A DNA stretch of 7,450 nt from Cyanobium sp. M55B138 (GTDB lineage: Bacteria > Cyanobacteriota > Cyanobacteriia > PCC-6307 > Cyanobiaceae). The DNA lies in assembly GCA_018400215.1 (NCBI GenBank), contig JAGYNF010000079.1, positions 1 to 7,450 of the forward strand, written 5' to 3'. The position numbers were made by a program, and so were the translations under genes. The notes below the pieces were generated by a model. That model was given only the letters and a program-made list of their open reading frames with translations. It did not search any database and was not told where the DNA came from. Positions within the stretch are counted from its first letter, which is position 1, and each line of letters begins with the position of its first letter. Shown here in pieces: positions 1-7,450 of the stretch.

Positions 1-232
1 CCCGCGGCACCTGGCCGGGGGCGGCGTGGTCGGAGCGCAGGCCCTTGACGCTGCGCTCACCGGACACTTCGCCGTAGAGGGCAAAGCAGAGGGCATCGAG
101 CAGGTAGGTCTTGCCCGCGCCGGTGCTGCCATGGATCAGGAACAGACCATCGCGGGCCAGGGGGTCGAAGTCGATCTGCACCGCGTCGGCATAGGGCCCG
201 AAGGCCTCCAGTTCCAGCCGGTGGGGACGCAT
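1..232 (-). CDS. sbcC: Exonuclease SbcCD, ATPase subunit SbcC (N-terminal part only)
   Basis: Only the first 77 codons are in the window; the gene continues off the left edge. It starts at an ATG overlapping the sbcD stop (TGATG). The visible peptide opens MRPHRLELEAFGPYAD, the expected first strand and loop of an SMC/Rad50-like ATPase. It then has the Walker A motif GSTGAGKT at residues 35-42, with the nucleotide-binding lysine K41, and LLDALCFALYGEVSG, the standard continuation in SbcC. The Thr-Tyr after the lysine (KTY) replaces the usual KTT or KST, a small departure. The coiled-coil arms, zinc hook, signature and Walker B motifs lie outside the window, so completeness cannot be judged. 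Confidence 0.95.
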   Translation of the reverse strand, partial: MRPHRLELEAFGPYADAVQIDFDPLARDGLFLIHGSTGAGKTYLLDALCFALYGEVSGERSVKGLRSDHAAPGQVPR

Positions 233-1425
233 CAGTCTTCGCCCCGGCCGGCCTGGCTGAGGGCCTGGCGCAGCAGCTGGGTCTCCGCCGGGCTGGGGTC
301 CCGGCCCTGCTGGTCGCCGTAGAAGGCCAGGATGCGCTCCAACGGCCCCCTGGCCGCCCGAATCTGCTGGGTGCGGGCGCTGGTGGCCATCGCCTCCTGG
401 CGCAGGGGCCGGTGGCGCAGCTCCACCGCATGGGGAAAGCGCTGGCGCAGGCGGGCCATCGCCTGGCGGGGCAGGTCGTCGTCGGTGAGCACCGCCCGCA
501 CCCAGCAGGGGCGCGCCGACTCCAGCTGGGGATCCAGCAGCAGCTGCTCCAGCGGACCTTCAAGGCTGCGCAGCGCCCGCCCCACCTGCAGCGGGATCAC
601 CTGCACGCCGGCCAAGCCCTGGTCGTGGATCTCCAGCAGCCGCACACTTTTCTGCTGCCCTTCCTCGGAGAAGGAATAGGGCAGCGGACTGCCGGAGTAG
701 GCCAGCCGCGGGCCATCGAGGTCTTGGGCGGCGTGCAAATGACCGAGGGCCACCGCGTCGAAGCCGGCGAAGCTGGGCACGGCCACCAGCTCCAGGTTGC
801 CCACCGACAGCTCCCGCTCCGATTCCGAGCTGCGGCCGCCGGCCACGAAGGCGTGGGCCACCAGCAGGGACCGCTGGCCGGGACGGCTGGCCAGGTCGGC
901 ACGGATGCGGGCCAGGGCCAGGTCGATCACCGACTGATGGCGCCAGCGGCCGCCGCCGATGTCGCCCTCGGCCAGACCCGCCTCCCGGGCCAGGGCCGGT
1001 CCATCCAGCATGGGCTCCAGGAACGGCAGCGGATACACCGCCAGGGGCGTGCCGCCCCGCCGGGACGGCACCAGCAGCGGCTGGTGGGAGCGGCGCCAGT
1101 CGCCCCGCACCGTGACCCCCAGGGCCGTGAGCAGTTCGTCGTACACGGCCACCCGCACGTGGCTGTCGTGGTTGCCGGCAATCGCCACCACCACGGCCCC
1201 ATCGGCCCGCAGGCGGCGCACGGTGTCGGTGAACAGGGCCACCGCCGACGCCGGCGGAATCGCCCGGTCGTAGAGGTCGCCGGCGATCACCACCAGATCC
1301 ACCGCCTCCTGGCGGCAGAGATCAACGATGCGATCCAGGGCGGCCTCCTGCTGGTCGAGCAGGGATTCGCCGTGGAAGCTGCGGCCCAGATGCCAGTCGG
1401 AGGTGTGCAGCAACCGCACCGCCAT
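232..1425 (-). CDS. sbcD: Exonuclease SbcCD, nuclease subunit SbcD (Mre11-like)
   Basis: This 397-residue metallophosphoesterase is the nuclease half of SbcCD, which processes DNA ends and cleaves hairpins in an ATP- and manganese-dependent way together with SbcC. The phosphodiesterase motifs appear in order: DWHLG (D10, H12), GDLYDR (D50), GNHD (N85, H86, D87), H191 in LLVAHAF, and GHLH (H229, H231). These supply the two-metal site. After about residue 280 comes the C-terminal capping/SbcC-binding region, rich in Arg and Gln. The ATG at 1425 shares its first base with the bestrophin TGA. A TTG at 1434 would add three residues but lies inside the upstream gene and is less likely. The stop overlaps the sbcC ATG by one base, the usual sbcD-sbcC order, so the two subunits are probably made by coupled translation. 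Confidence 0.97.
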   Translation of the reverse strand: MAVRLLHTSDWHLGRSFHGESLLDQQEAALDRIVDLCRQEAVDLVVIAGDLYDRAIPPASAVALFTDTVRRLRADGAVVVAIAGNHDSHVRVAVYDELLTALGVTVRGDWRRSHQPLLVPSRRGGTPLAVYPLPFLEPMLDGPALAREAGLAEGDIGGGRWRHQSVIDLALARIRADLASRPGQRSLLVAHAFVAGGRSSESERELSVGNLELVAVPSFAGFDAVALGHLHAAQDLDGPRLAYSGSPLPYSFSEEGQQKSVRLLEIHDQGLAGVQVIPLQVGRALRSLEGPLEQLLLDPQLESARPCWVRAVLTDDDLPRQAMARLRQRFPHAVELRHRPLRQEAMATSARTQQIRAARGPLERILAFYGDQQGRDPSPAETQLLRQALSQAGRGED

Positions 1426-2360
1426 CAATCCCAACGGGTGGGATCCTGACTCGGCTGAAAACGGCCGAAATCCAACGGCCGTTGCATCAGATCGGCGGTG
1501 ATCGTGCTGCAGATGCTGTTGAGGGGCAGCGAGAAACAGCTGCTGTCGCGGTCGAAGGGGCCCTCCACATAGGAGCCGATCCGCTCCGCCACCAGGAAGC
1601 CGAGGAACAGCACCGCGCCGGTGGCCAGGGGTCCTTCCGTCTTCATTTGCAGCAGCAACTGCAGCCCGTAGAGCCAGGTGATCAGCCGCACGAACACGTC
1701 GTAGGAGGCGGGAATGGGGGTGTTGCGGATGCGTTGCAGGCCACCGATCGAATCCAGGCAGCGGTTGCCCACCTCCACCAGCTGATGCCGGCCCCAGTCA
1801 TCCACCCAGCCATCCCGGTGCAGATCGTGGATGGCCAGGGCCCGGCGCCGGCAGAGATCCTGAAGGCTGAGATCCTGCGGCAGGTTCAGATCCTCCAGCA
1901 AACCATCGATGGTGCGGCGCAGGTCAGCCCGCCAGAAGTTGCGCAGTTCAAAATTCAGCAGCCACACCTGGGCCACCTGAACCTCCAGCAACCGCCGTCC
2001 CCGCGCTGTCCGCAGGCGCTGGCCGCCCACATGGGCCAGCAGGGTGTCACGCCACTGGCGGCTCTCGTTCACGAGCGCCCCCCAGAGGGTGCGCGCCTCC
2101 CACCAGCGGCCGATCGCCTGGGTGTTGCGAAAGGCGATGAAGATCGACACGGCAATCCCGAACACCGACAGCGCCAGCGGCGTGATCTGCCAGGGCAGGG
2201 CGCGGGCCCCCCGCAGCCAGGCGTAGGTGCAGAACGCCAGCCAGAGGATCAGGTCGTAGCGCATCCGCCAGAGCAGCTGGAGCAGCACCAGGCCATAGTC
2301 GAGGCGTTGGGTGCGCGGTGGATCGCCGTGTGGGCCGCTCTCAATCACATCAATCATCAT
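1425..2360 (-). CDS. Bestrophin family anion channel (UPF0187)
   Basis: This 311-residue membrane protein has the usual length of a prokaryotic bestrophin. Bestrophins form pentameric anion or cation channels, and algal and plant relatives in thylakoids carry chloride or bicarbonate. Hydrophobic segments lie near residues 35-50, 59-77, 220-238 and 242-260. Family motifs are AFRNTQAIGRWWEAR (76-90) after the second segment, the pore-lining one in known structures; LQRIRNTPIPASYDVF (208-223); and VEGPFD (265-270), followed by LPLNSICSTI (278-287). The EGPFD version differs slightly from the more common ENPFG form. Start choice is between ATG 2360 and the next codon, ATG 2357; neither has a Shine-Dalgarno sequence, so expression probably depends on the dismutase gene 15 bases upstream. 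Its stop overlaps the sbcD start. Ion selectivity and membrane (plasma or thylakoid) cannot be read from the sequence. Confidence 0.93.
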   Translation of the reverse strand: MMIDVIESGPHGDPPRTQRLDYGLVLLQLLWRMRYDLILWLAFCTYAWLRGARALPWQITPLALSVFGIAVSIFIAFRNTQAIGRWWEARTLWGALVNESRQWRDTLLAHVGGQRLRTARGRRLLEVQVAQVWLLNFELRNFWRADLRRTIDGLLEDLNLPQDLSLQDLCRRRALAIHDLHRDGWVDDWGRHQLVEVGNRCLDSIGGLQRIRNTPIPASYDVFVRLITWLYGLQLLLQMKTEGPLATGAVLFLGFLVAERIGSYVEGPFDRDSSCFSLPLNSICSTITADLMQRPLDFGRFQPSQDPTRWD

Positions 2361-2375
2361 CAGGATGGGGCATCA

Positions 2376-2376
<1 letters not shown>
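2350..2376 (-). other. Possible eight-codon decoy mini-ORF created by the duplication
   Basis: The first repeat copy keeps the ancestral-looking ATG that overlaps the dismutase stop. Read from there the frame encodes MMPHPDDD and stops at TGA (2352-2350). This is one frame off bestrophin and ends eight bases beyond the bestrophin start. A ribosome restarting at the dismutase stop could translate it instead of bestrophin. No evidence of a functional peptide is visible; it is listed because of its position. Confidence 0.25.

Positions 2377-2386
<10 letters not shown>
2355..2386. repeat. Perfect 16-bp tandem duplication at the dismutase-bestrophin junction
   Basis: The 16-base unit catcatcaggatgggg occurs twice, head to tail and without mismatch, at 2355-2370 and 2371-2386. 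On the minus strand the first copy carries the dismutase stop TGA (2378-2376) and the second carries the bestrophin start ATGATG (2360-2355). The spacer between stop and start is 15 bases, exactly one repeat unit minus one base. Removing one copy would leave both proteins unchanged and produce a TGATG overlap like those at 1425, 232 and 7388. Confidence 0.95.
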
Positions 2387-3095
<709 letters not shown>

Positions 3096-3098
<3 letters not shown>

Positions 3099-3110
3099 CA
3101 CATCAGTCCT
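3096..3110 (-). promoter_or_regulatory. Ribosome site and stop-start-stop-start junction before the dismutase
   Basis: On the minus strand AGGA (3110-3107), inside the last two photolyase codons, is followed after eight bases by the dismutase ATG (3098). Between them the bases TGATGTGATG read as photolyase stop, an ATG overlapping it by one base, an immediate TGA, and then the dismutase ATG overlapping that TGA. This is the only clear Shine-Dalgarno match at a junction in the window. It supports 3098 as the start and suggests translational coupling. Confidence 0.6.
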
Positions 3111-4671
3111 GCGGTTCTAACGCGCCGCGGGCTGTGGCCCGCACCCTCGCCAACTCCTCCGCCGGCAGTTTGTCGAGCTGCTTGATCACCAGGGCCATGC
3201 GGGGATTGCGGCGCAGCTGGTCGCCGTGACGGGCCAGGAAATCCCAGTAGAGGGCATTGAAGGGGCAGGCCTGGGGGCCGGTTCGCTGCTTGGGGCTGTA
3301 GCGGCAGCCCTTGCAGTAGCTGCCCATCCGGTTGATGTAGTTGCCGCTGGCGGCGTAGGGCTTGCTGGCCAGCAGGCCACCGTCGGCAAACAGCCCCATG
3401 CCGAGCACGTTGGTCTGCATCACCCAGTCGTAGCCATCGATGAACATGCGGTGGAACCAGGCCGTGAGGGCCTGGGGATCGAGGCCGGCGATCAGGCCGT
3501 AGTTGGCCAGCACCATCAGCCGCTGGATGTGGTGGGCATAGCCGGTTTCAGCCAGCTCGCCCAGCACCGTGTCCATGCAGGCCATGCCGCTGCCGCCCAG
3601 CTGCTCCAGCCACACCGGCAGGGGCCGATCAGCGCTGAAATGGTTGCGCTGGGGGTAGTCGGGCCCGAACCACCAGTAGAGGCCGTGGGTGTATTCGCGC
3701 CAGCCCAGGATCTGACGGATCACCCCCTCGAGCGACGCCAGGGGCGTGTCCCGCTGCAGGCCGGCCTGCTCCAGCCGCCGGATCACCTCCAGGGGATGGA
3801 GCAGCCCCAGGTTGAGATAGGGGGAGAGCAGGGCATGCCAGAGGGTGGGCTGGCCGCCCACCATGGCGTCCTGGTAGGGGCCAAAGCCATCGAGGCGGGT
3901 GGCGATGAAGTGCTCCAGCACCGCCAGGGCCTGCCCCCGGGTCACCGCCCAGCCAAAGGGTTGGCTGCGACCCGGGAGGCCGGACTCACCTCGGGCCTCC
4001 AGTTCGGAACTCAGCTCGTCCACTCTGGCGATCACCGCCGTGGTGATGGCATCGGGTTCAAACCACAGCGGCTCAGGCCCGGCCAGCCCCTTGGGCGGCG
4101 CCTTGCGGTTGGCGTGGTCGTAGTTCCACTGGCCGCCGAGGGGCTGGGAGCCCGGCGGTTGGCTGGCCGGATCCATCAGCACCCCGAAGCGCCGGCGCCC
4201 CTCCCGGTAGAACAGCTCCATGCGCAGCTGCTTGTAGGGGCCGGCCCAGGCGGCAAAGGCCTCTCGGCTCCACAGGAAGGCATTGGAGGGGTGCCACTCC
4301 AGTGGCACCGGCAGGTTGAGGCGCTCGATCGCCTGGCGAATGGGGCGGTCGGCGGGCTCCATCACCGCCAGGGCCCTGATGCCATGGGTGGCGATCCACT
4401 TCCCCAGGTCCTCGGTGCCGCTGCCGCTCTCCAGCAGGTCGACGGTCCAGCCCGCTGCCCGCAACTCAGCGGCGCGGTGGCGCAGGGCGCTCCACACCAG
4501 CACCAGCTTCTGGCGGTGGTCGTGGCGCCGAACCAGCACCGAGCTGCTCTCGATCAACAGCAGGCGGCACTGGCGCTGGGCCTGCTCCCTGCCCAACCGC
4601 TGCTCCTGGGCCAGTAGCGCCGGGTGGTCGGGGCCCAACTGGTCGCCCAGGATCCAGATGCCGGTGGCCAT
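3103..4671 (-). CDS. FeS-BCP class photolyase/cryptochrome, probable (6-4) photolyase
   Basis: This 522-residue flavoprotein is full length for the 'deoxyribodipyrimidine photolyase-related' family. These enzymes bind FAD and a [4Fe-4S] cluster and use blue light to repair (6-4) pyrimidine photoproducts. The N-terminal antenna domain (about 1-150) opens with [16 protein letters not shown], the typical start. The helical FAD domain follows, with [11 protein letters not shown] at 323-333. The cluster cysteines are C365, C453, C456 and C469. Their spacings of 88, 3 and 13 are the same as those I recall for Agrobacterium PhrB (C350, C438, C441, C454). The adjacent histidines H380-H381 ([10 protein letters not shown]) match the pair needed for (6-4) repair in PhrB. 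The gene starts three bases after the protease stop and ends against the superoxide dismutase gene. It could act as a light sensor rather than a repair enzyme; sequence alone does not decide. Confidence 0.95.
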   Translation of the reverse strand: MATGIWILGDQLGPDHPALLAQEQRLGREQAQRQCRLLLIESSSVLVRRHDHRQKLVLVWSALRHRAAELRAAGWTVDLLESGSGTEDLGKWIATHGIRALAVMEPADRPIRQAIERLNLPVPLEWHPSNAFLWSREAFAAWAGPYKQLRMELFYREGRRRFGVLMDPASQPPGSQPLGGQWNYDHANRKAPPKGLAGPEPLWFEPDAITTAVIARVDELSSELEARGESGLPGRSQPFGWAVTRGQALAVLEHFIATRLDGFGPYQDAMVGGQPTLWHALLSPYLNLGLLHPLEVIRRLEQAGLQRDTPLASLEGVIRQILGWREYTHGLYWWFGPDYPQRNHFSADRPLPVWLEQLGGSGMACMDTVLGELAETGYAHHIQRLMVLANYGLIAGLDPQALTAWFHRMFIDGYDWVMQTNVLGMGLFADGGLLASKPYAASGNYINRMGSYCKGCRYSPKQRTGPQACPFNALYWDFLARHGDQLRRNPRMALVIKQLDKLPAEELARVRATARGALEPQD

Positions 4672-4674
4672 GTC

Positions 4675-7035
4675 TCAGCCCCGTGCCCCGGTGAGCAGCA
4701 GGCGGCCCTGCAGGGGCTCCAGCCACACCACCACGGCCAGCCAGTGGAGCAGCACAGGCGGCCAGAGGGAGCCCGTGGCGGCGTAGAGCAGGGCGCAGGC
4801 GGTGCCCAGCAGCGTGGCCTGCACCAGAAAGCGGGGATCGTCAAACAGGGGCCTGCCCTGGGGGTACCAGAGGCGGGCGGCCACGGGGTGATACAGCACA
4901 AACAGCCCCACACTGAGGCTGATCCAGGCCAGCCGTGGCAGCCCGGGGATGGCCTCGAGCGGATCGGGGATCAGACACACCCGGAACAGCAGTTCCTCCA
5001 GGAGGGCCGGTAGCAGCAACAGTCCGCCGATCCGCGGCAGGGAACCCGGCAGCGGTGGCCAGCGCCAGGGGCCCACGAGGAAACGGGAGCGAAAGCCGAG
5101 CTTGAGGGCCAGCACCCCATAGACAGCAGCGATCGCAGCCGTGGAGGCCAGGGCTCCAGCCTGCAACGGCGGCAGCAGGCTGTCGAGCACACGGTTCAGC
5201 AGGGTGCCCACCACCGGCAGGTGACCCAGCAGGGCCGTGGGATCCACCGGCAGCAGCCGCGGTGCCGCGGAGGGAATCTGGTTGGTGCGGATCAGCCCGA
5301 CGGGTAGGCCGGCCCGCAGGATGTCGGTGACCATCGCATCGTGGGCCCGACGGGGCAGCATCGAATTCCAGCTGAGCAGCACATCCCCCAGGCTCTGGCT
5401 GCTCTCAAAGCCACCGCTGCCCATACCCAGGCTGCGGAATTCATTTTGGCGCCAGTCGGCCCGGGGCCGCCCGAACGGCGTGAGCCAGCGGTCCAGGGCA
5501 TCGCCCAGGCGGGCCAGGCGCCTCTGCTGCGCAGGGGTGAGATCCGGCGCCGCAGGCCCCTGGCGCAGCTGCTGGATGGCGATCCAGAGGGCCTGGCTGG
5601 AATCCTGCACGCAGGAGGTGGAGGCCGTCACCATCGCCACGCCGCCGCCATCGCCGCTGCGGTAGCGCGCTGCCAGGATCTCGGCCTGCAGGGCCAGGGC
5701 ATCGAGGGTGCGGCCCTCCAGCGGCACCAGCACATCCGAGAAGGGCCGGGAGCCCTGCCAACCCCGCTGCAGGTTGCCGGCATAGGCACTCCAGTCCTGG
5801 CTGCCGGCAACGATGCCGTTGGGGTTGTTGGCATAGATCTGGTGATAGCGGATGGCCAGGCGGGGCTCACCGCTGAGGGCATCCCGCACCACCTCGGCCT
5901 CACCGAAGGCGAAGTGGCCCGTGGTGGTCCAGGCCGGACTGGCTTCGGCCTCCGTGCCACCGATGCCACCAAACAGGTGGATCAGCAGGGCCCGTTCGCC
6001 CACCGCCCAGCCCGGCGGCACCGCCCCATCGGGAACCAGGGCCGTGGTGTGCAGGCTGCCGGGCTGGCTCAGCTGGGGGCTCCAGCTGGCGTGGCGCAGG
6101 TGCGCCAGGCTGGCCGCCGTGCCCTCCAGCTGGCGCTGCGGCTCCAGGGCCGCCAGGGCCCGGGGTTGAAGGGCCTGCACGGTGAACACGCCATCGGCGG
6201 CCGGAGCACCCTGGATCCGCCAGCCCTGGGTATTGAGGGGGGAGTCGGCCAGGCCTGGCAGGTTGAAGGCCTGGCGTCCAAAACGATCCGGGGGCAACTG
6301 GGGGATGCGGATCCGGTCCTCAGGACCCTCAAAGCGACCCGAGACGGGATCGAAATGGCGCACCCGCACGAGGTCGTCCCCTGCCGCTGCGGGGGCCTCA
6401 AGCAGCTGCACCAGGGCCTGCCAGCGGCCGCTGACCTGCAGGGGCGGGCGGCCGATGCGCAGGCCATCGGCCGCCAGGCTCACATCCTCCAGGGCCACGG
6501 TCACGTCATCGACGGGCCGGGCCCCGGCCAGCGATTGCAGCGGTCCCACCTGGTTGCGGCCATCCAGGCGGGAGGGCACCACGTTGAAGGCGGCCTCGAC
6601 CCGTCGCGCGTTTTCGCCGAAGCGCACATCCACCGTGACCGCCGCCACGATCCGCTGCAGTTCAGGTCGATCGGCCCAGGCCAGCCGGCGCTGGCTGCCG
6701 ATCCACGGTTCCTGGCCGGGCGGTGCCTGCTCCAGCTCGATCCACACCCAGTCGCCCGGGGTGGCAGCGGCCTCGGCGGCGCTGGGCAGAATCAACCGGC
6801 CGATCCAGGGGGCGGTGGGGCGGTAGTGATCGGCGGGCGGTCTGCGGTCGAGCGGATAGGTCTCAGGGCGATTCCAAACCGACCGGCGAGCCAGGACGTC
6901 ACTGCTAAAGGGCAGGGGCTGTTGGGGCGTGCCCTGGCTGGCCTGGAGGGCACTCCCCGGCTGCAGTCCCAGCATCAGCGTCAGCGGCAACACAAGCCAG
7001 AGCAGTCGTAGCAACCAGCGGCGCCTGGCGGGCAT
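4675..7035 (-). CDS. CPBP (Abi/CAAX-like) intramembrane protease with large extracytoplasmic N-terminal region
   Basis: This 786-residue protein starts with Arg-rich residues and a hydrophobic segment (about 7-27), a signal peptide or anchor. About 600 residues of predicted extracytoplasmic, beta-rich sequence follow. The last 170 residues are hydrophobic and contain the three CPBP motifs: EELLFR (E680, E681, R685), FVLYH (F712, H716) and HWLAVVVW (H764). In this family these form the catalytic site of glutamic-type intramembrane proteases (Rce1-like). Substrates in cyanobacteria are unknown. The extracytoplasmic part holds GHFAFG (H374) and SCVQDSSQAL (C475), resembling a permuted papain-like His...Cys arrangement. 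The ATG at 7035 was chosen because the signal peptide follows at once. The frame stays open 77 more codons upstream, but that stretch overlaps the preceding gene and has shadow-like composition. The gap to that gene is 20 bases with no strong ribosome site. The CPBP call is confident; the middle domain is tentative. Confidence 0.88.
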   Translation of the reverse strand: MPARRRWLLRLLWLVLPLTLMLGLQPGSALQASQGTPQQPLPFSSDVLARRSVWNRPETYPLDRRPPADHYRPTAPWIGRLILPSAAEAAATPGDWVWIELEQAPPGQEPWIGSQRRLAWADRPELQRIVAAVTVDVRFGENARRVEAAFNVVPSRLDGRNQVGPLQSLAGARPVDDVTVALEDVSLAADGLRIGRPPLQVSGRWQALVQLLEAPAAAGDDLVRVRHFDPVSGRFEGPEDRIRIPQLPPDRFGRQAFNLPGLADSPLNTQGWRIQGAPAADGVFTVQALQPRALAALEPQRQLEGTAASLAHLRHASWSPQLSQPGSLHTTALVPDGAVPPGWAVGERALLIHLFGGIGGTEAEASPAWTTTGHFAFGEAEVVRDALSGEPRLAIRYHQIYANNPNGIVAGSQDWSAYAGNLQRGWQGSRPFSDVLVPLEGRTLDALALQAEILAARYRSGDGGGVAMVTASTSCVQDSSQALWIAIQQLRQGPAAPDLTPAQQRRLARLGDALDRWLTPFGRPRADWRQNEFRSLGMGSGGFESSQSLGDVLLSWNSMLPRRAHDAMVTDILRAGLPVGLIRTNQIPSAAPRLLPVDPTALLGHLPVVGTLLNRVLDSLLPPLQAGALASTAAIAAVYGVLALKLGFRSRFLVGPWRWPPLPGSLPRIGGLLLLPALLEELLFRVCLIPDPLEAIPGLPRLAWISLSVGLFVLYHPVAARLWYPQGRPLFDDPRFLVQATLLGTACALLYAATGSLWPPVLLHWLAVVVWLEPLQGRLLLTGARG

Positions 7036-7055
7036 CGGATCACGGCATCCACAAC

Positions 7056-7388
7056 TCAAGCTTCCCCCGCCAGGCGACAGGCCCGCCGCGCCACGGCACC
7101 GGCATAGCCCCGATCCACCGGTCCGGCCATCGGGCTGAGCACCCCATTGCGGCAATCCACCACCAGGCGCTCCCGGTGCCCCTGCTGGTCGTTCACCCGC
7201 AGGCGCAGCTGCCAGTGGTGCTTGGCGCTGCGGGTGATCTCTTCCCCACACACCGGTCCCACACACAGCCCCGGCGACGCCTGGGCGCCGCCCTGCACGG
7301 GCAGGGGTTGGAGCAGCAGCAGCGCCAGCAAACCCAGCAGCAGCAGGGCGGCCAGCGCGGCGCGTAGACGGGGCATGGAGAAGGGCAT
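7056..7388 (-). CDS. Predicted secreted small protein, four cysteines, unknown function
   Basis: This is a 110-residue protein starting at an ATG that overlaps the preceding stop by one base. A second in-frame ATG four codons on (7376) is an alternative start; neither has a clear Shine-Dalgarno sequence, so translation is probably coupled. Residues 6-27 form an Arg-containing N-terminus followed by a very Leu/Ala-rich hydrophobic core, a signal peptide or single membrane anchor. Residues after about 35 are hydrophilic. They hold four cysteines (C42, C47, C79, C104), which would allow two disulfides in an oxidising periplasm or thylakoid lumen. The segment around residues 55-80 (WQLRLRVND, then RLVVDC) looks like short beta strands. 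I do not recognise the family. It lies 20 bases upstream of the large CPBP protease, so it could be a partner or substrate, but nothing visible proves that. Confidence 0.75.
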   Translation of the reverse strand: MPFSMPRLRAALAALLLLGLLALLLLQPLPVQGGAQASPGLCVGPVCGEEITRSAKHHWQLRLRVNDQQGHRERLVVDCRNGVLSPMAGPVDRGYAGAVARRACRLAGEA

Positions 7389-7450
7389 CAACGGGCCAGC
7401 TGCGTCACGGCCAGCTCCCCCTGATCCTCCACCACCTGGATGCTGCAGGG
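7388..7450 (-). CDS. C-terminal end of an unidentified gene (partial)
   Basis: An open frame enters from the right edge and ends at a TGA whose last base is the first base of the next gene's ATG (TGATG). Only 20 codons are visible. The peptide ends SIQVVEDQGELAVTQLAR and is soluble-looking, with one Cys near the window edge. It carries no motif that identifies a family. The call rests on the in-frame stop overlapping the next start, a junction style repeated at two other places in this run, and on the GC-rich codon use. The function is unknown, and the gene would be the most upstream visible member of the operon. Confidence 0.55.
   Translation of the reverse strand, partial: PCSIQVVEDQGELAVTQLAR

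Noticed and set aside
1426..1434. TTG start for sbcD three codons earlier
   Set aside because: The ATG at 1425 gives the conserved SbcD N-terminus and the same TGATG overlap seen at other junctions.
412..1449. Long plus-strand open frame (345 codons) opposite sbcD
   Set aside because: It is antisense to a clear SbcD and its translation is His/Gln/Ala/Gly-rich low-complexity sequence, typical of shadow frames in GC-rich DNA.
5129..5136. HIP1 palindrome GCGATCGC, a cyanobacterial repeat
   Set aside because: Only one copy was noticed, inside a coding region. In GC-rich DNA of this length a single chance copy is unremarkable, so it is not evidence of enrichment or of taxonomy.
5341..7011. Plus-strand open frame of 556 codons opposite the CPBP protease
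   Set aside because: It has the same shadow composition and lies wholly inside a gene whose protein has clear family motifs.
7036..7055. Promoter or terminator in the largest gap of the run
   Set aside because: Twenty bases are too short for a full promoter or rho-independent terminator, and no hairpin with a T-run is visible there.
7036..7266. A 77-codon N-terminal extension of the CPBP protease starting at 7266
   Set aside because: The extension overlaps the small secreted protein gene, is Gly/Pro/Arg-rich shadow-like sequence, and would bury the signal peptide that begins right after the ATG at 7035.

Overview
The window is a dense, GC-rich run of eight genes, all on the minus strand. 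They are transcribed from right to left, and no gap between them exceeds 20 bases. The codon third positions are strongly G/C. The gene content is an iron-sulfur photolyase of the FeS-BCP class, an exported Mn-type superoxide dismutase, a bestrophin channel and a large multidomain CPBP intramembrane protease. Together with the base composition, this suggests a high-GC cyanobacterium of the Cyanobium/Synechococcus group. That assignment is an inference from gene content and style; no marker gene is present.

Layout in the direction of transcription: (1) the last 20 codons of an unidentified gene entering from the right edge; (2) a 110-residue predicted secreted protein with four cysteines; (3) a 786-residue exported or membrane protein with a large extracytoplasmic region and a C-terminal CPBP glutamic-type protease domain; (4) a 522-residue FeS-containing (6-4)-type photolyase/cryptochrome; (5) a 240-residue Mn-type superoxide dismutase with a signal peptide; (6) a 311-residue bestrophin; (7) sbcD, the nuclease subunit of SbcCD; (8) the first 77 codons of sbcC, running off the left edge.

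Stop and start codons overlap by one base (TGATG) at three junctions, and the other four gaps are 3, 4, 15 and 20 bases. No internal terminator or promoter was recognised, so the run looks like one operon or a chain of translationally coupled genes. The shared theme may be light and oxidative stress (DNA photorepair, superoxide removal, double-strand-break end processing), with the bestrophin possibly tied to ion or bicarbonate balance at the thylakoid. That theme is an inference.

The points most worth a second look are the 786-residue protease, whose extracytoplasmic part carries a His...Cys pattern like a circularly permuted papain-like domain, and the sod-bestrophin junction. At that junction a perfect 16-bp tandem duplication has turned what would have been a one-base TGATG overlap into a 15-base spacer holding a decoy start codon. 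The sequence shows no CRISPR array, RNA gene, transposon or defence island. The genes belong to recognisable families except the two at the right end.
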